DNA of 64,000 nt from Takakia lepidozioides (lineage: Eukaryota; Streptophyta; Takakiopsida; Takakiales; Takakiaceae). The notes beneath the pieces are model-generated. The model was not told the DNA's origin. It saw only the letters and a program-made list of their open reading frames with translations, and ran no database searches. Made by a program: the position numbers and the translations under genes. Positions 11,515 through 20,641 of this stretch are shown here, piece after piece. The stretch lies in assembly GCA_030704615.1 (NCBI GenBank), contig CM060734.1, positions 38,828,042 to 38,892,041 on the forward strand, read 5' to 3'. Within the stretch, counting starts at the first letter, position 1. Every line of letters begins with the position of its first letter.

Positions 11515-12240
11515 TTAAATACTTTTGTAATCTGAGAAGTAGCTCTGTTGCTTTAGGACGAAGGAAACCGCTAGTGAAAAATGACTTGCCTTACCTGGAA
11601 GGAGGCGAGGACCTCCACACTTTACCACAAGGTGGTTTTGGAAGTTATGTTTGTCCTTCCAACCCATGAAAGGTCCTTCGCCGCAGACCAAACAAAACCA
11701 ATGTCCATTCTCCCGTTTGTAGTGCACCCCCTCTTGTGCAAACGATCCACCTAAATAACATAGATAGTGGATGTGTGAAATTAGGCATACCAGGGTTTTA
11801 GAAATGGAGATTTCACCTACATGATGATACCTTTGTAAAGATATTTGTCTCTAGGCATCTATTATACTTCTGTGTTAGCACTACACCTATCCTGCACATA
11901 ATGCTGATACCTCTGTACATAAAAGACACCTTTTAATACCTCTGTGGAAGTAAAGACGTTGCATACAATCCAAGCAATAATAGAATGAAAATGTACTTGA
12001 AACTAGGAATCCCCTAGGAATCCCAACAGTTGTAAGTAAGCATGAACTTACTTCCTTGCCCTCCTAGCACTCCTCGCCCTCCTTCTGTTAGCGCCAGCTC
12101 TGTCGAGGTAACAGGAGTTGGTACGACGTCATTGTTTGCTACAACAAACACAACCAAAGATGAAGGGGCTTCATGACGTCTTGACTTCACTTTGATACGC
12201 TTCCCTGTTTTATTGGATCTTCCCATGTTTAGATACCTTC
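11515..12240 (-). CDS. Possible two-exon small zinc-finger protein, unrecognised
   Basis: The putative first exon (about 12,226-12,049) begins MGRSNKTGKRIKVKSRRHEA, is basic, and ends at a GTAAGT donor. The second (about 11,735-11,596) begins after a CACAAG acceptor and reads GHWFCLVCGEGPFMGWKDKH followed by NFQNHLVVKCGG, then meets a CAG|GTAAGG donor. The C-x2-C ... H ... H/C pattern looks like a single zinc finger, perhaps BED- or C2H2-like. No downstream exon was identified. It points away from the acidic-tailed ORF at 12,928, so the two could be a divergent pair from one element. Family unknown. Confidence 0.35.
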
Positions 12241-12927
12241 CTCTCTCTTGAAAAAAACAATGTTGTTTGAAAAGCTCGGTGCTCCGAGCTCGTAGCACTG
12301 GACCCCTATTCCTATCTTCACAAAAAGACAATGTTGTTATAGGGCATAGAACACACCCTGAAGTTGTCTACTGCTGCTTGCAAGCTCTTGAGATGTGGCT
12401 CTCTTTTTTGCAGATTGGCCAGCAACCTAAGCTTGCAAAGACAATAAACACTCAACACTCACACTGACCATCGACCTAAACTTAATTCCAAGCATTACAG
12501 ACCAGCCATGACACAAACACTAACCCCTTCACTCCAATTGTTCTTCGTGTGTTTTGCTCACAGACTAGTTTACCAGTTAGGGCCTTCTTGCTCACATCTT
12601 CAAAGAATACAAGCACTGCAAACACATGTTGTTGGCTATCAAGGTTCAAGTTACACCCTTCCAATGGAAATGACACCAGAAACAAAATGAAGCCAACCAG
12701 CTCCCTAAACTCATTTCCTAACATTGTTACCCATGCTGAGCACCACATCTGATTGATTCAGATATGTACTTTGTCACGAGTGGCGCATGTAGCTTCCCTG
12801 TACCCACAATAAACCCTGACAATTGTTACAATTTGCACAAAAGCTTGTCAAGTAACTTTCATACCTACTCTTACCTGGTCGCCCTACGGATGGGAAGAAG
12901 AGAAAACAGAATTACCATAGAACGAAC

Positions 12928-13879
12928 ATGAAGATCTATGGGGATGTAGATAAGAGAAAGAGGGTGTACGACAACAAGGCGCGTTACAGGTTCAAATTGA
13001 AAGCGGAGCGAATGTGGGAAACGGCACAAGGTGGTTCTGGCCATTCTTAAAAGCAAGCGAGCACCATTGTTGGCAACATTGTTCGATGAAGATGTGTATG
13101 ACCACTTCGGGATTCGCAAATGGGGAAGGGGCAATTTATCAGCTAAGACCTTGGATGATATCGTGGGTGCGAATACGACTGGTAAGTGGGTGAGGAAAAA
13201 ACTTGCTCAGTACAAACCGATTAGGGGTTATAAGCAAGACTTGGCACGGTTGAAAAGAATCTATAGGGATGGCAAGGATTAATGGAAGATGCCTTGCCGC
13301 AAGTTGCGAAAAGAGGTGACAAACAGCTTGCTAACCTACCATGAGGAAGAAAGCTACAAACTAAGGTATTATTCTGTCTTTGCATATTTCTTGTTTGTAT
13401 TGTACATGTGTTCACCAATCAGTGCGATTTCAAACTAACCCTTGTGACTAAATATTTCGTAGATTGGTGGCGTTGACATTGACAAAGGCAGAGTTTGTCA
13501 AGACGTACGTCAATGCAGAGATGGAGAAGTGGAGATTCGTGGATCTCCTTCGTGCCAAAGCGTGTGCTTTAGCAACCGAGCGCTACAAGAAAAGTGAAAA
13601 ATGTGAGTGTTCACTTGTCAAATATTTCATGCTATGTTTCTATTCAACATGCAAATTGGACTCTAAGACGTGTACTTTGTTTCTATGTTGTGTAGACAAG
13701 AAACTAGACATGACGACAATGCAAACACGGAGGATGAAGAAGGGACAAACAATGATGGAGGAGATGAGGGAGAGGAGGAAGAAACAGATGACGACGATGC
13801 AGATGAGGATGAAGCAACATTAAAAGACGAGGAGGAGGAGGAGGAGGAGCATGATGATGATGAAGAGGAAGGAATGTAG
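12928..13879 (+). pseudogene. Unrecognised three-exon ORF with acidic tail
   Basis: Exon 1 starts at an ATG (12,928) with MKIYGDVDKRKRVYDNKARY. It shifts frame near 13,030 and runs through WGRGNLSAKTLDDIVGANTT and KLAQYKPIRGYKQDLARLKR. It has a TAA at 13,280-13,282, then continues to an AAG|GTATT donor at 13,365. Exon 2 (13,463-13,602) reads LVALTLTKAEFVKTYVNAEM and LLRAKACALATERYKKSEK, and ends at GTGAGT. Exon 3 starts at 13,696. Its best frame is strongly acidic (EEGTNNDGGDEGEEEETDD and onward, stop 13,877-13,879) but does not match the phase of exon 2, so another 1-nt lesion is likely. I do not recognise the protein. The acidic C-terminus suggests a nuclear or DNA-associated protein. Confidence 0.45.
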
Positions 13880-14317
13880 AACAAATCGAATCAAGGCCTC
13901 TTTTTTGGCTACCTTCACCTTGTAAGTATGGAGAAAATTTTGAGACTTGTTTGTATGTTTCTTCTTATTCTCTTTTTGACATTCTAGTTGCCTAAGAGAA
14001 GTGCCCAAATAATGGTACAAAGATACGGACTACACTACTCCATTGCAGGGAGGCTATGTCGTTATTGTCCTACCTAGATGAATGTGGTTTGCAGGCTGTG
14101 TAGGCGTCGGGTGGTTTTCCTGGCCTCAAGTATAGCTCCTAGGAACCTTGCTAAATGGGTGCATACAACATAAAAGTTGTAGGCCGAGGCTATGTACATA
14201 TTTTGAGGCTCTGGATACAGTGACTGCTTTAGGATTAAGCATGTAAATGGGTACGTTGGGAGTCCAATTCACTTACTCTTTGGCCATGTTGCTAATCTGG
14301 TGCTTGTGCATTTGTAG
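13880..14317. other. No recognisable gene
   Basis: Nothing supported. The last bases (TTTGTAG at 14,311-14,317) form a splice-acceptor-like lead into the kinase fragment that follows. Confidence 0.5.
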
Positions 14318-14430
14318 GATTTTAAGCAGAAGTATCCAGACGTGATTGTGCCAAACCCACTAGAAGCCATTCAGCAGCTGCGAAACAGGAGTCAATGCTT
14401 CAGGATGTGGCCGATCTACCTTTGTGACTG
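14318..14430 (+). pseudogene. Inositol-tetrakisphosphate 1-kinase exon fragment
   Basis: After a TTTGTAG acceptor the frame reads DFKQKYPDVIVPNPLEAIQQ then LRNRSQ. A 1-nt deletion follows, and the next frame reads MLQDVADLPL. Plant ITPK1-type enzymes, which phosphorylate inositol polyphosphates, carry a matching block: a tyrosine/phenylalanine-rich lead, then V-DP--AI--L-NRQSMLQ-VADL. Only this exon is visible. The intronic flank shows that the fragment came from genomic DNA rather than from an mRNA copy. Confidence 0.75.
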
Positions 14431-14929
14431 TGGTGGTTGGTCTTTCTCCAGTACACAGTGCCTTAAACCAGCTCTTATATCTATTTGACCTGGAGTTTCG
14501 GTTTAGGGGCATCAATTTAATCAATTTTACTCACACTGATAACCAAATTTTGAGTAACCAGTCATATTGCAGACTTAAGTTAATTTAAATCTCAGTGATT
14601 GAGTGAGTGAGTCCACGGCAATGCCTGGATACATGAGAAGTTGACTTGCATTTTGTTGTTTTCCATTTCCTGCAGTTTTTGGAATTTGAATATGGTCCTG
14701 GACGACCATCCGATCTGCTTACTTCTTTTCATAAAGTACCATTTCATTTAATTTCATTTCATAGCCCCGTGTTTTCATTTTGCTCGTGTTGTTTGCAATC
14801 TGAGTATCCCGCAACAAAGAGGAAGATTTAAAGAACTTAGTTGCTGAATTATGTTCTGCATGATTCCCACATCTGAGGAACAAGGGAATCACCAGTCATG
14901 AAGCAGGTTAGAGGTCTGCTACAAGTGGT

Positions 14930-15130
14930 GACTTGCGTATGGGCTAATATGGACTTGGTAGTGATCTTCCTGTGCAGACCTCTGTCCATGTGCTTTTCAA
15001 TCAATCTTTGGTTCCAGTGCAAAAGAATGTAGAGGTACTGAGCACAAGGGGAAGCAATATAACTTGGTGATATAGACTTGACATTGATCTTCCATGTGCA
15101 GACCTCTCTCCATGTGCTGCTCATCCACCA
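14930..15130. repeat. ~120-bp imperfect tandem duplication
   Basis: The phrase GGACTTGGTAGTGATCTTCC + TGTGCAGACCTCTGTCCATG at about 14,950-14,992 recurs as AGACTTGACATTGATCTTCC + ATGTGCAGACCTCTCTCCATG at about 15,072-15,115. No coding meaning was found. Confidence 0.6.
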
Positions 15131-15839
15131 CTCTACCCACTGCCTGCAAGTCCAAAATACCCACAACTGTGAGTTAAAAATGACCATCTCAAAATCTACA
15201 ATGCTTCCCAACCATCCCCTTAATAAATAACAATGGAACACTTCACCTAAATGCAATAAAGGCATATTGTTAGCATCCATTCTTCAAGCAGATGTGGCTT
15301 AACTCTGCACTCACCATCTCTCTCCCCTCACTCTATTGGACGTTATCAAATCTTAATCCAGGAAAAATTCATACCTGCTCAATATTGGTTCCTGTGGTGT
15401 ACTGAGCACCACCTGAAGAGTGCGGTTGCTTTATCTTGGCTTTTCAGACTGCCTGTGCTAGATCAGTACGACTCTCCTCATGTGTGGAGCACGTGATGTG
15501 CTTTGACCAAAATCACTTGGTGCATCCACAACCAACGCTACCTCACATGTCGTTTACCATAGAAGAAAGTTGACGGCACTCCATGTACTTACAATAGTGT
15601 CGGATGAATCTACACACCTTTTTGCTGCTCCTGGCAGGAAATTTGGCATGCAGATCATCGGACATCGTACTATGTTTTAAACGTCTCATTGGGAATTCCT
15701 GACTGGGTGGTACTTAGGACCTAGTTCTGAAGTCAAGTATGTGTAGCTAGAGAGATCTGTGGTCCGAGGAGTTATTGAGGTGGGATTGAGGTATAACCAG
15801 AAACTTGCAGATCATGTTTGATAATCCCCTCGAGCATGT

Positions 15840-16290
15840 ACTTCGAACATTCTTTAGTTCTCAATGCCCGTGCGAGGACCCAAGGAATGTGAGTTACTCT
15901 GCTGTTGGAGGGCTAAGTGAACAGATTATGGAGCCTCGAGAGTCCATCGAACTGCCTATTATGAACCCTACTCACTCGTCCTTCGTGTTGGCATCAACTA
16001 ACCCACTTGAGGTAATTGATGATCTAAATGTTCTTCGCAAACTGCTGTACATATGAAGGATGAACTTTCTAGCAGAGTAGGGGATATCTTCTTGACATTG
16101 GTTGATGTCAGTGTTGGCAACGTTGGGTAAGCCTGACAGTGGATCAGGTTATATGCCTTCCTGTGATTTGTTATCTACTGGACAGGGTGTATTGCTCTAT
16201 GGGATCCCCAGGAACAGGAACTTAGACACTACTAGTACGAGTTGTAGCTAGCAACAAATTATGTTGATGCCGAACTTCTCAAGGTATGAT
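15840..16290 (+). pseudogene. 26S proteasome ATPase (RPT4-type) fragment
   Basis: The first piece (about 15,870-15,970) reads [18 protein letters not shown] then [10 protein letters not shown]. This is the region just before the AAA domain in RPT4/S10b, a regulatory ATPase of the 26S proteasome. The second piece begins after TACTGGACAG at about 16,185 with GVLLYGIPRN. In the shifted frame this is PGTGT-stop-TLLV, a ruined Walker A (GPPGTGKTLL in the family), and it then decays to AELLK before a GTATGA donor. Stops and frameshifts make it dead. It lies in the same direction as the ITPK fragment 1.4 kb upstream. Confidence 0.8.
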
Positions 16291-16599
16291 TATATGACAG
16301 ACAGGGGGTTCTTGTTAGAGACACAAAAACTCCTAAATGATGTGAATATGCACCAACAAATTAATGGCCTTGGTGGTTGCTGCTTGGTTGTATAGCTCCA
16401 AGGATCTCTTGATGTTTACATGGAACTTTGCCTCGAGCGGTGCTTGCAGAAGGAGTGGGGCTTCAATAATCAATTGATTGTCGTCCAGAAAACTTATGAT
16501 CTGAAGGCAAACTACTGGAAAGTGTCTCTACATCTGCAAAGTCCAACTAATGCAAATAATTCCATCGATAAGTGCCAACGAGCTTTGTCCACAACTATT

Positions 16600-17265
16600 G
16601 GTTCGCAACCCACTAGTACCATGCCAATACACCCACTCCCCTCTCGCTACACATGAGTCATAGATGGCAACCACCATCTCCAAGACATCAGGCCTGTCTC
16701 GTGCCAAAACCTGAGAGTTGTTGTACCCCACAACAGTGATGGTGTACCCTTTGTCGCATGAGCGGTTCAAATCCATGCGAGCCATCATGTATGGAGTTGC
16801 AAACTTACATTGCAAGATGCATAGCAATGAAACCAAAGAGGAAAGAAGAGGGAAAGAATTGAAATGTCCACTATCCCGAAAATAAAAATGTCTGAAGACA
16901 ATCACATATCAACCCAAGATCTGGAATGAAGAGGTTGTCCGAGACAAATAAGTGAACGGATGTAGCTAGTGTATCTTGCTTTCCAAATGCTTTGATAAAG
17001 GCGGGAGGAATGTATAGTCCTCTGTTACAGGGTTGCAAACAATCATGATAGATTGTGGAGGAAAACAAAAATCCCAATCACACATATAGGGTGGATCATT
17101 CTCGTCTGCATGTGAGCTTGGTTGTCGGCCCCCTTCCACGCACAAAAGCCCTCCCGCACCTGCGATTACGTCGTGCACCCAGGAATGCCAAGGCTGGCAT
17201 GATCATCCAGAGCCTTTTCTGCAATGTCGGATCCCTATATTGTTATCACAATCCATTATCGTTGG
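16600..17265 (-). pseudogene. F-box/kelch-type protein pseudogene
   Basis: Three overlapping frames read leftwards. The upstream one (about 17,178-16,966) has AGAGGLLCVEGGRQPSSHAD, DWDFCFPPQSIMIVCNPVTE and DYTFLPPL, the usual beginning of the kelch-associated region in plant F-box/kelch proteins (substrate receptors of SCF ubiquitin ligases). The downstream one (about 16,850-16,600) has MMARMDLNRSCDKGYTITVV, GYNNSQVLARDRPDVLEMVV and IYDS. No F-box itself is seen, and the frame changes near 16,880-17,080. It is probably a degraded captured or duplicated copy. Confidence 0.6.
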
Positions 17266-17299
17266 TTTGACTAAGAGACTGGTCACTAGATCACCAGTC

Positions 17300-17639
17300 A
17301 CACCTTCATAGGAGTGGGCATGTGGCCTGCAAGTGTTGGGCTGCCAATAACAAACCCACTACAACGTTGCACTACAGCCAGAATCTCATCACTACTGCAG
17401 AACTCAGCATTCATGCTCTCGATTCCCACTCCAGCCTTTGAAATTCCTCAACTTCCACTCAGCATCCCATGAACCCCACATGCAGCCCGAGTGTTATTAC
17501 AAGCACGTTATGTGCTTTGGAAAATACTGTTGTTGTAATGAGCCAAAGCCCTCAAACCTTGGCCAAATGTTTATGCAAACCTCCTTAAACTGCTTGTGAG
17601 CTAAATGGGTTTGATGTGCATGCCAGGGCTAGCTCCATC
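17300..17639. other. No recognisable gene
   Basis: Nothing supported on either strand. Confidence 0.5.
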
Positions 17640-18022
17640 TCATTTTTTTGGGGACCCTTTGGGAGACAGATGGCTTACTCAGAAAAGCTTCAGCTTCCTG
17701 TGATTCACTGGCAAATGAAATATGGCTGGCTCTGAAAGAAACAGACAATTTCAAACCTGACAATTGATGAATGGCTTCCCCTGAATCATCATGTAGTCTC
17801 CTGGCACTAGTATCTGGCCCCCATGACACAACCCCAGAGAAAACAAATGACCTGTTCATTTCGAGAATTATCAAAAATAATCTTGTTTCGATACCCTTAC
17901 AAAGGTATCATGTTGCAGTTGGGCTGTGTGTTCGATAAAGAGTTTAATATATCAACTCTTAGACGTTGATACTCTTACAGTGGTATCATGTTTGGTATAT
18001 GTACATAGCCATATATTGGCAC
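17640..18022 (-). repeat. Dispersed repeat A (second copy at 34,850-35,235)
   Basis: This stretch is the reverse complement of 34,850-35,235. Shared words include TGATTCACTGGCAAA, ACAATTGATGAATGGCTTCC (inverted there) and GGTATCATG...GGTATATGTACATAGC. Both copies end at the same point (ATATTGGCAC). Both also keep an open frame reading GEAIHQLSGL (second copy EAFHQLSGL) and SFASESQEA. It contains GATACC...GGTATC inverted pairs resembling those of the ~100-bp satellite. The LINE at 18,040 is inserted precisely at its edge. Confidence 0.8.
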
Positions 18023-18039
18023 TATAAGGGCTTGGCAGT
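18023..18039 (+). repeat. LINE target-site duplication, left copy
   Basis: TATAAGGGCTTGGCAGT, repeated exactly at 22,767-22,783. The pair brackets the LINE and fixes both of its ends. Confidence 0.9.
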
Positions 18040-18257
18040 GGACTTGATACGGGAGTACATTAATGTCTCTATGACTAGATGCCGGCCTTGTGACCTCGTG
18101 TCCTTGTTTGTTTCGACCTGAAGCGCTTTGCTTCAGGTAAGGTAGTGCATTGGATTTAGTGGGGCCTTTCCCTCTTTAGAATATGCCTTGCAACTCCCTG
18201 GAGTGTGATCTCTGAATGGTAACAAGCGGACTCCTACCGCTTGGAGGCAGCCCCTCC

Positions 18258-18294
18258 GCCCAAATTGGGCAGTCGTATGCTCTGTCTAGCATAC
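18258..18294 (+). other. Paired hairpins in LINE leader
   Basis: GCCCAAATTGGGC (18,258-18,270) is followed four bases later by GTATGCT-CTGTCT-AGCATAC (18,275-18,294). A third hairpin, CCTGAAGC-GCTTT-GCTTCAGG, lies upstream at 18,117-18,137. All have perfect stems, consistent with a structured 5' leader of the retrotransposon RNA. Confidence 0.6.
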
Positions 18295-18403
18295 TCGGCA
18301 CTTGGGCTCGGGTTGGTTCCTGTGCTTAAACTTATAGCCTGCGAGAACAATAAAAAATTTAGCTCCTATAAACATCAACACTCCTCATGGTGATCCCTGG
18401 GAA

Positions 18404-20641
18404 TTGGTTACTTATGCCAAATCTAGGGCTTCATGTGTAGTTTTTGGGGTGAATCCCAGGATGGACGATGTGTCCTTTAAAACTACATGCTCTAGCTTAG
18501 GCTTGGATTTCATGGCTAATGGTACCATCTCGAGACTTGATAACAGGGGTACGTTGAAGGTTGCAATGACCAAAAGTGCTTCTAATAGAGTCCCGCATCA
18601 ATTCAATCTCAAAGAAGTTCGTCCCTTGACTGGCTGGAGAGCGGTCTTAGACATTGGTGATTCAATGGGGCGCTCTAGGAAGACAACCAAGGGCAACGAC
18701 TTCAACTTGAGAGTTTCTAATCGGTTTGATGCTCTGGATGAGGTTGAATCCAAACAGCCAGAAGGACAAGATGCCCCTAAATGTACGGAACCTGAACGTC
18801 CTGAATCTGAAGGATTTGGTACTCTGAATGGTTTACCAATCCTCAAGGTTTACACAAGACGAACAAATTCTATACACGGGGTAATTGTCTGCAAGCCGTC
18901 ATATGGACAATCTGTCCCTAAGTGTGCAGAGCCTGAACGTCGTGTAACTGAAGGATTTGGTACTCTAAATGGTTTACCAATCCTCAAAGTCTACACAAGA
19001 CGAGCAAAATCTATACACGGGGTAATTGTCCCCAAACAGTCTGACGGACAATCTGCCCCTATGTGTGTGGAGCCTGTGCGTCGTGTAACTGAAAGATTTG
19101 GTACCCTGAATGGTTTACCAATTCTCAAAGTTTACACAAGACGAGCAAAATCTACACATGGGGTAACTGTCCCCCCTTTGCAGAACGGTTGGCCGTCCAG
19201 GAGCAATCACAAGCTACCTAGACGACAAACAATTCACACTAATGATATTCATATCTATGCTGGGCAAGAAACATGGGAAACGTCGGATAAACTGGTTGGA
19301 GATGTCAATGGTTATAAATGGGCAGGTAAGATGTGTACTCTCAAGGCAGCCTCTGCCAAACGCGGTCAAAAAGGGGTTGGATTCTTTGTCCGTGATTTCT
19401 TGTTTGACAATTGTGAAATTATCAACAAGGGTTTGAGGTACGAGCATAGTATCTGGCTAAAACTGAATCTGAAGGGCGGCATGAGTACAAAGGACCTCTT
19501 TGTTGGTTGTGTTTACATGCCCACAGAGGGGACCCTTAGTGCTGACGCAGACAAGGCCTTCGAAGATGTAAAGCTGGACTGTGCTTCATTCCATGCCAAA
19601 GGTCAGGTGGTACTATTGGGGGACTTCAATGCCCGGGTGGGCAAAGGGATCCATCAGGATGATATCATTGGACCTTTTGGTGAGGACGAGCTGAATTCTA
19701 ATGGCAGACAGTTAATTAACTGTCTAGAAGAGCTTCAGTTTTTGACCTTGAATAACAGGACAAGAGGTGACCAAGTGCAGTGGACTCGTGAGAAATCCCA
19801 AACTGGGGAACGTTCCATTGTGGACTATATCATAATGGACAAAATTTTGTTCCCCCAGTGTGCCAATGTGTTGATCGACAGAACTGATATTGGTACCTCT
19901 GACCACTTCCTGGTTTGGACTGAGATCAAAAGGTGTTTTCCCACCACCAAGAGATCTGTGAAACGTTCGATTCGGAAGTGGCGCATAGAAAAATTCCACA
20001 ATGAGGAGGTCAAGGCTGAGTACGTCCAGGCCTTGCAAGAGGCTCTCCCTCATTTTGTCCAATCGCTCCAAGAACTTCAGTCACGCTCTGTTAACGCAAG
20101 AAATGAAGTCGAAAGAGCAATGGACTCTTGGGAGAGTTTCGTTTCCTCCGTGGCTGACAAGATCATTGGGAGGAAACTAATTGTCTGCGGTAGAGCAGTT
20201 AATTGGTGGACCAATGAGATTAAACTCAAGATAGCTGAGAGACGAGCCCTCTATAAAGAGTGCTGCAATTTGGAAACCAACAGAGAATTGTGGGCGAGGT
20301 ACTACCAGCTCCGTAAAGATATCAATCAGCTTGTTAGGTCTCAGAAGAAATTATACTGGGACAAGTTATACAGTGAAATAAACTCAAACCACCATGGTGG
20401 TAATGACAAGAAATTCTGGTTGGCCCTTCAACGTTTGTACAAGCCGAAAAACGGTCAGCAAGTACAGGCGCTGAAGACTACTAAAGGTGCAGTGGTGACT
20501 TCATCGGTTGACATTGTCAAAACCTTTGAAACTCACTACAGTATCCTTGGCAGAACTTCTAGGTCTAACAGTGAGGGGTCTTCTGCTGAATGGAGGGACA
20601 CAGTTGGAAAAACTGTTCCTATGATTCAAAAACAGCCCTGA
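18404..20641 (+). CDS. LINE endonuclease-containing ORF
   Basis: The frame is open from 18,338. No ATG is convincing near the start, and the first predicted codon at 18,404 is TTG, so the start may be non-AUG or lost. Residues ~1-95 are unrecognised. A 47-residue module is then repeated three times (18,763-19,185). From ~residue 280 an EEP-type endonuclease follows: DIHIYAGQETW, KRGQKGVGFFVRDF, LFVGCVYMPTEG, VVLLGDFNARVG (catalytic Asp/Asn) and TSDHFLVW (catalytic Ser/Asp/His). These nick target DNA for target-primed reverse transcription. The last ~200 residues are the helical linker to RT (for example NWWTNEIKLKIAERRALYKE). The frame ends at 20,641 where an indel separates it from the RT. 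Confidence 0.9.
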   Translation: MVTYAKSRASCVVFGVNPRMDDVSFKTTCSSLGLDFMANGTISRLDNRGTLKVAMTKSASNRVPHQFNLKEVRPLTGWRAVLDIGDSMGRSRKTTKGNDFNLRVSNRFDALDEVESKQPEGQDAPKCTEPERPESEGFGTLNGLPILKVYTRRTNSIHGVIVCKPSYGQSVPKCAEPERRVTEGFGTLNGLPILKVYTRRAKSIHGVIVPKQSDGQSAPMCVEPVRRVTERFGTLNGLPILKVYTRRAKSTHGVTVPPLQNGWPSRSNHKLPRRQTIHTNDIHIYAGQETWETSDKLVGDVNGYKWAGKMCTLKAASAKRGQKGVGFFVRDFLFDNCEIINKGLRYEHSIWLKLNLKGGMSTKDLFVGCVYMPTEGTLSADADKAFEDVKLDCASFHAKGQVVLLGDFNARVGKGIHQDDIIGPFGEDELNSNGRQLINCLEELQFLTLNNRTRGDQVQWTREKSQTGERSIVDYIIMDKILFPQCANVLIDRTDIGTSDHFLVWTEIKRCFPTTKRSVKRSIRKWRIEKFHNEEVKAEYVQALQEALPHFVQSLQELQSRSVNARNEVERAMDSWESFVSSVADKIIGRKLIVCGRAVNWWTNEIKLKIAERRALYKECCNLETNRELWARYYQLRKDINQLVRSQKKLYWDKLYSEINSNHHGGNDKKFWLALQRLYKPKNGQQVQALKTTKGAVVTSSVDIVKTFETHYSILGRTSRSNSEGSSAEWRDTVGKTVPMIQKQP
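18763..19185 (+). repeat. Three in-frame 141-bp repeats in LINE ORF
   Basis: The GAAGGATTTGG landmark starts at 18,809, 18,950 and 19,091 (the third as GAAAGATTTGG). The spacing is exactly 141 bp (47 codons). Each unit encodes EGFGTLNGLPILKVYTRR, then an IHGV(I/T)V stretch, then a C-EP-R tail. It lies between the N-terminus and the endonuclease. Confidence 0.95.

Noticed and set aside
13663-13884. Poly-serine ORF on the minus strand
   Set aside because: It is the antisense of the acidic GAG/GAT-rich tail of the plus-strand ORF.
16745-16790. GGTTCAAATCC tRNA T-loop-like word
   Set aside because: It lies inside the F-box/kelch coding trace and no cloverleaf is possible around it.
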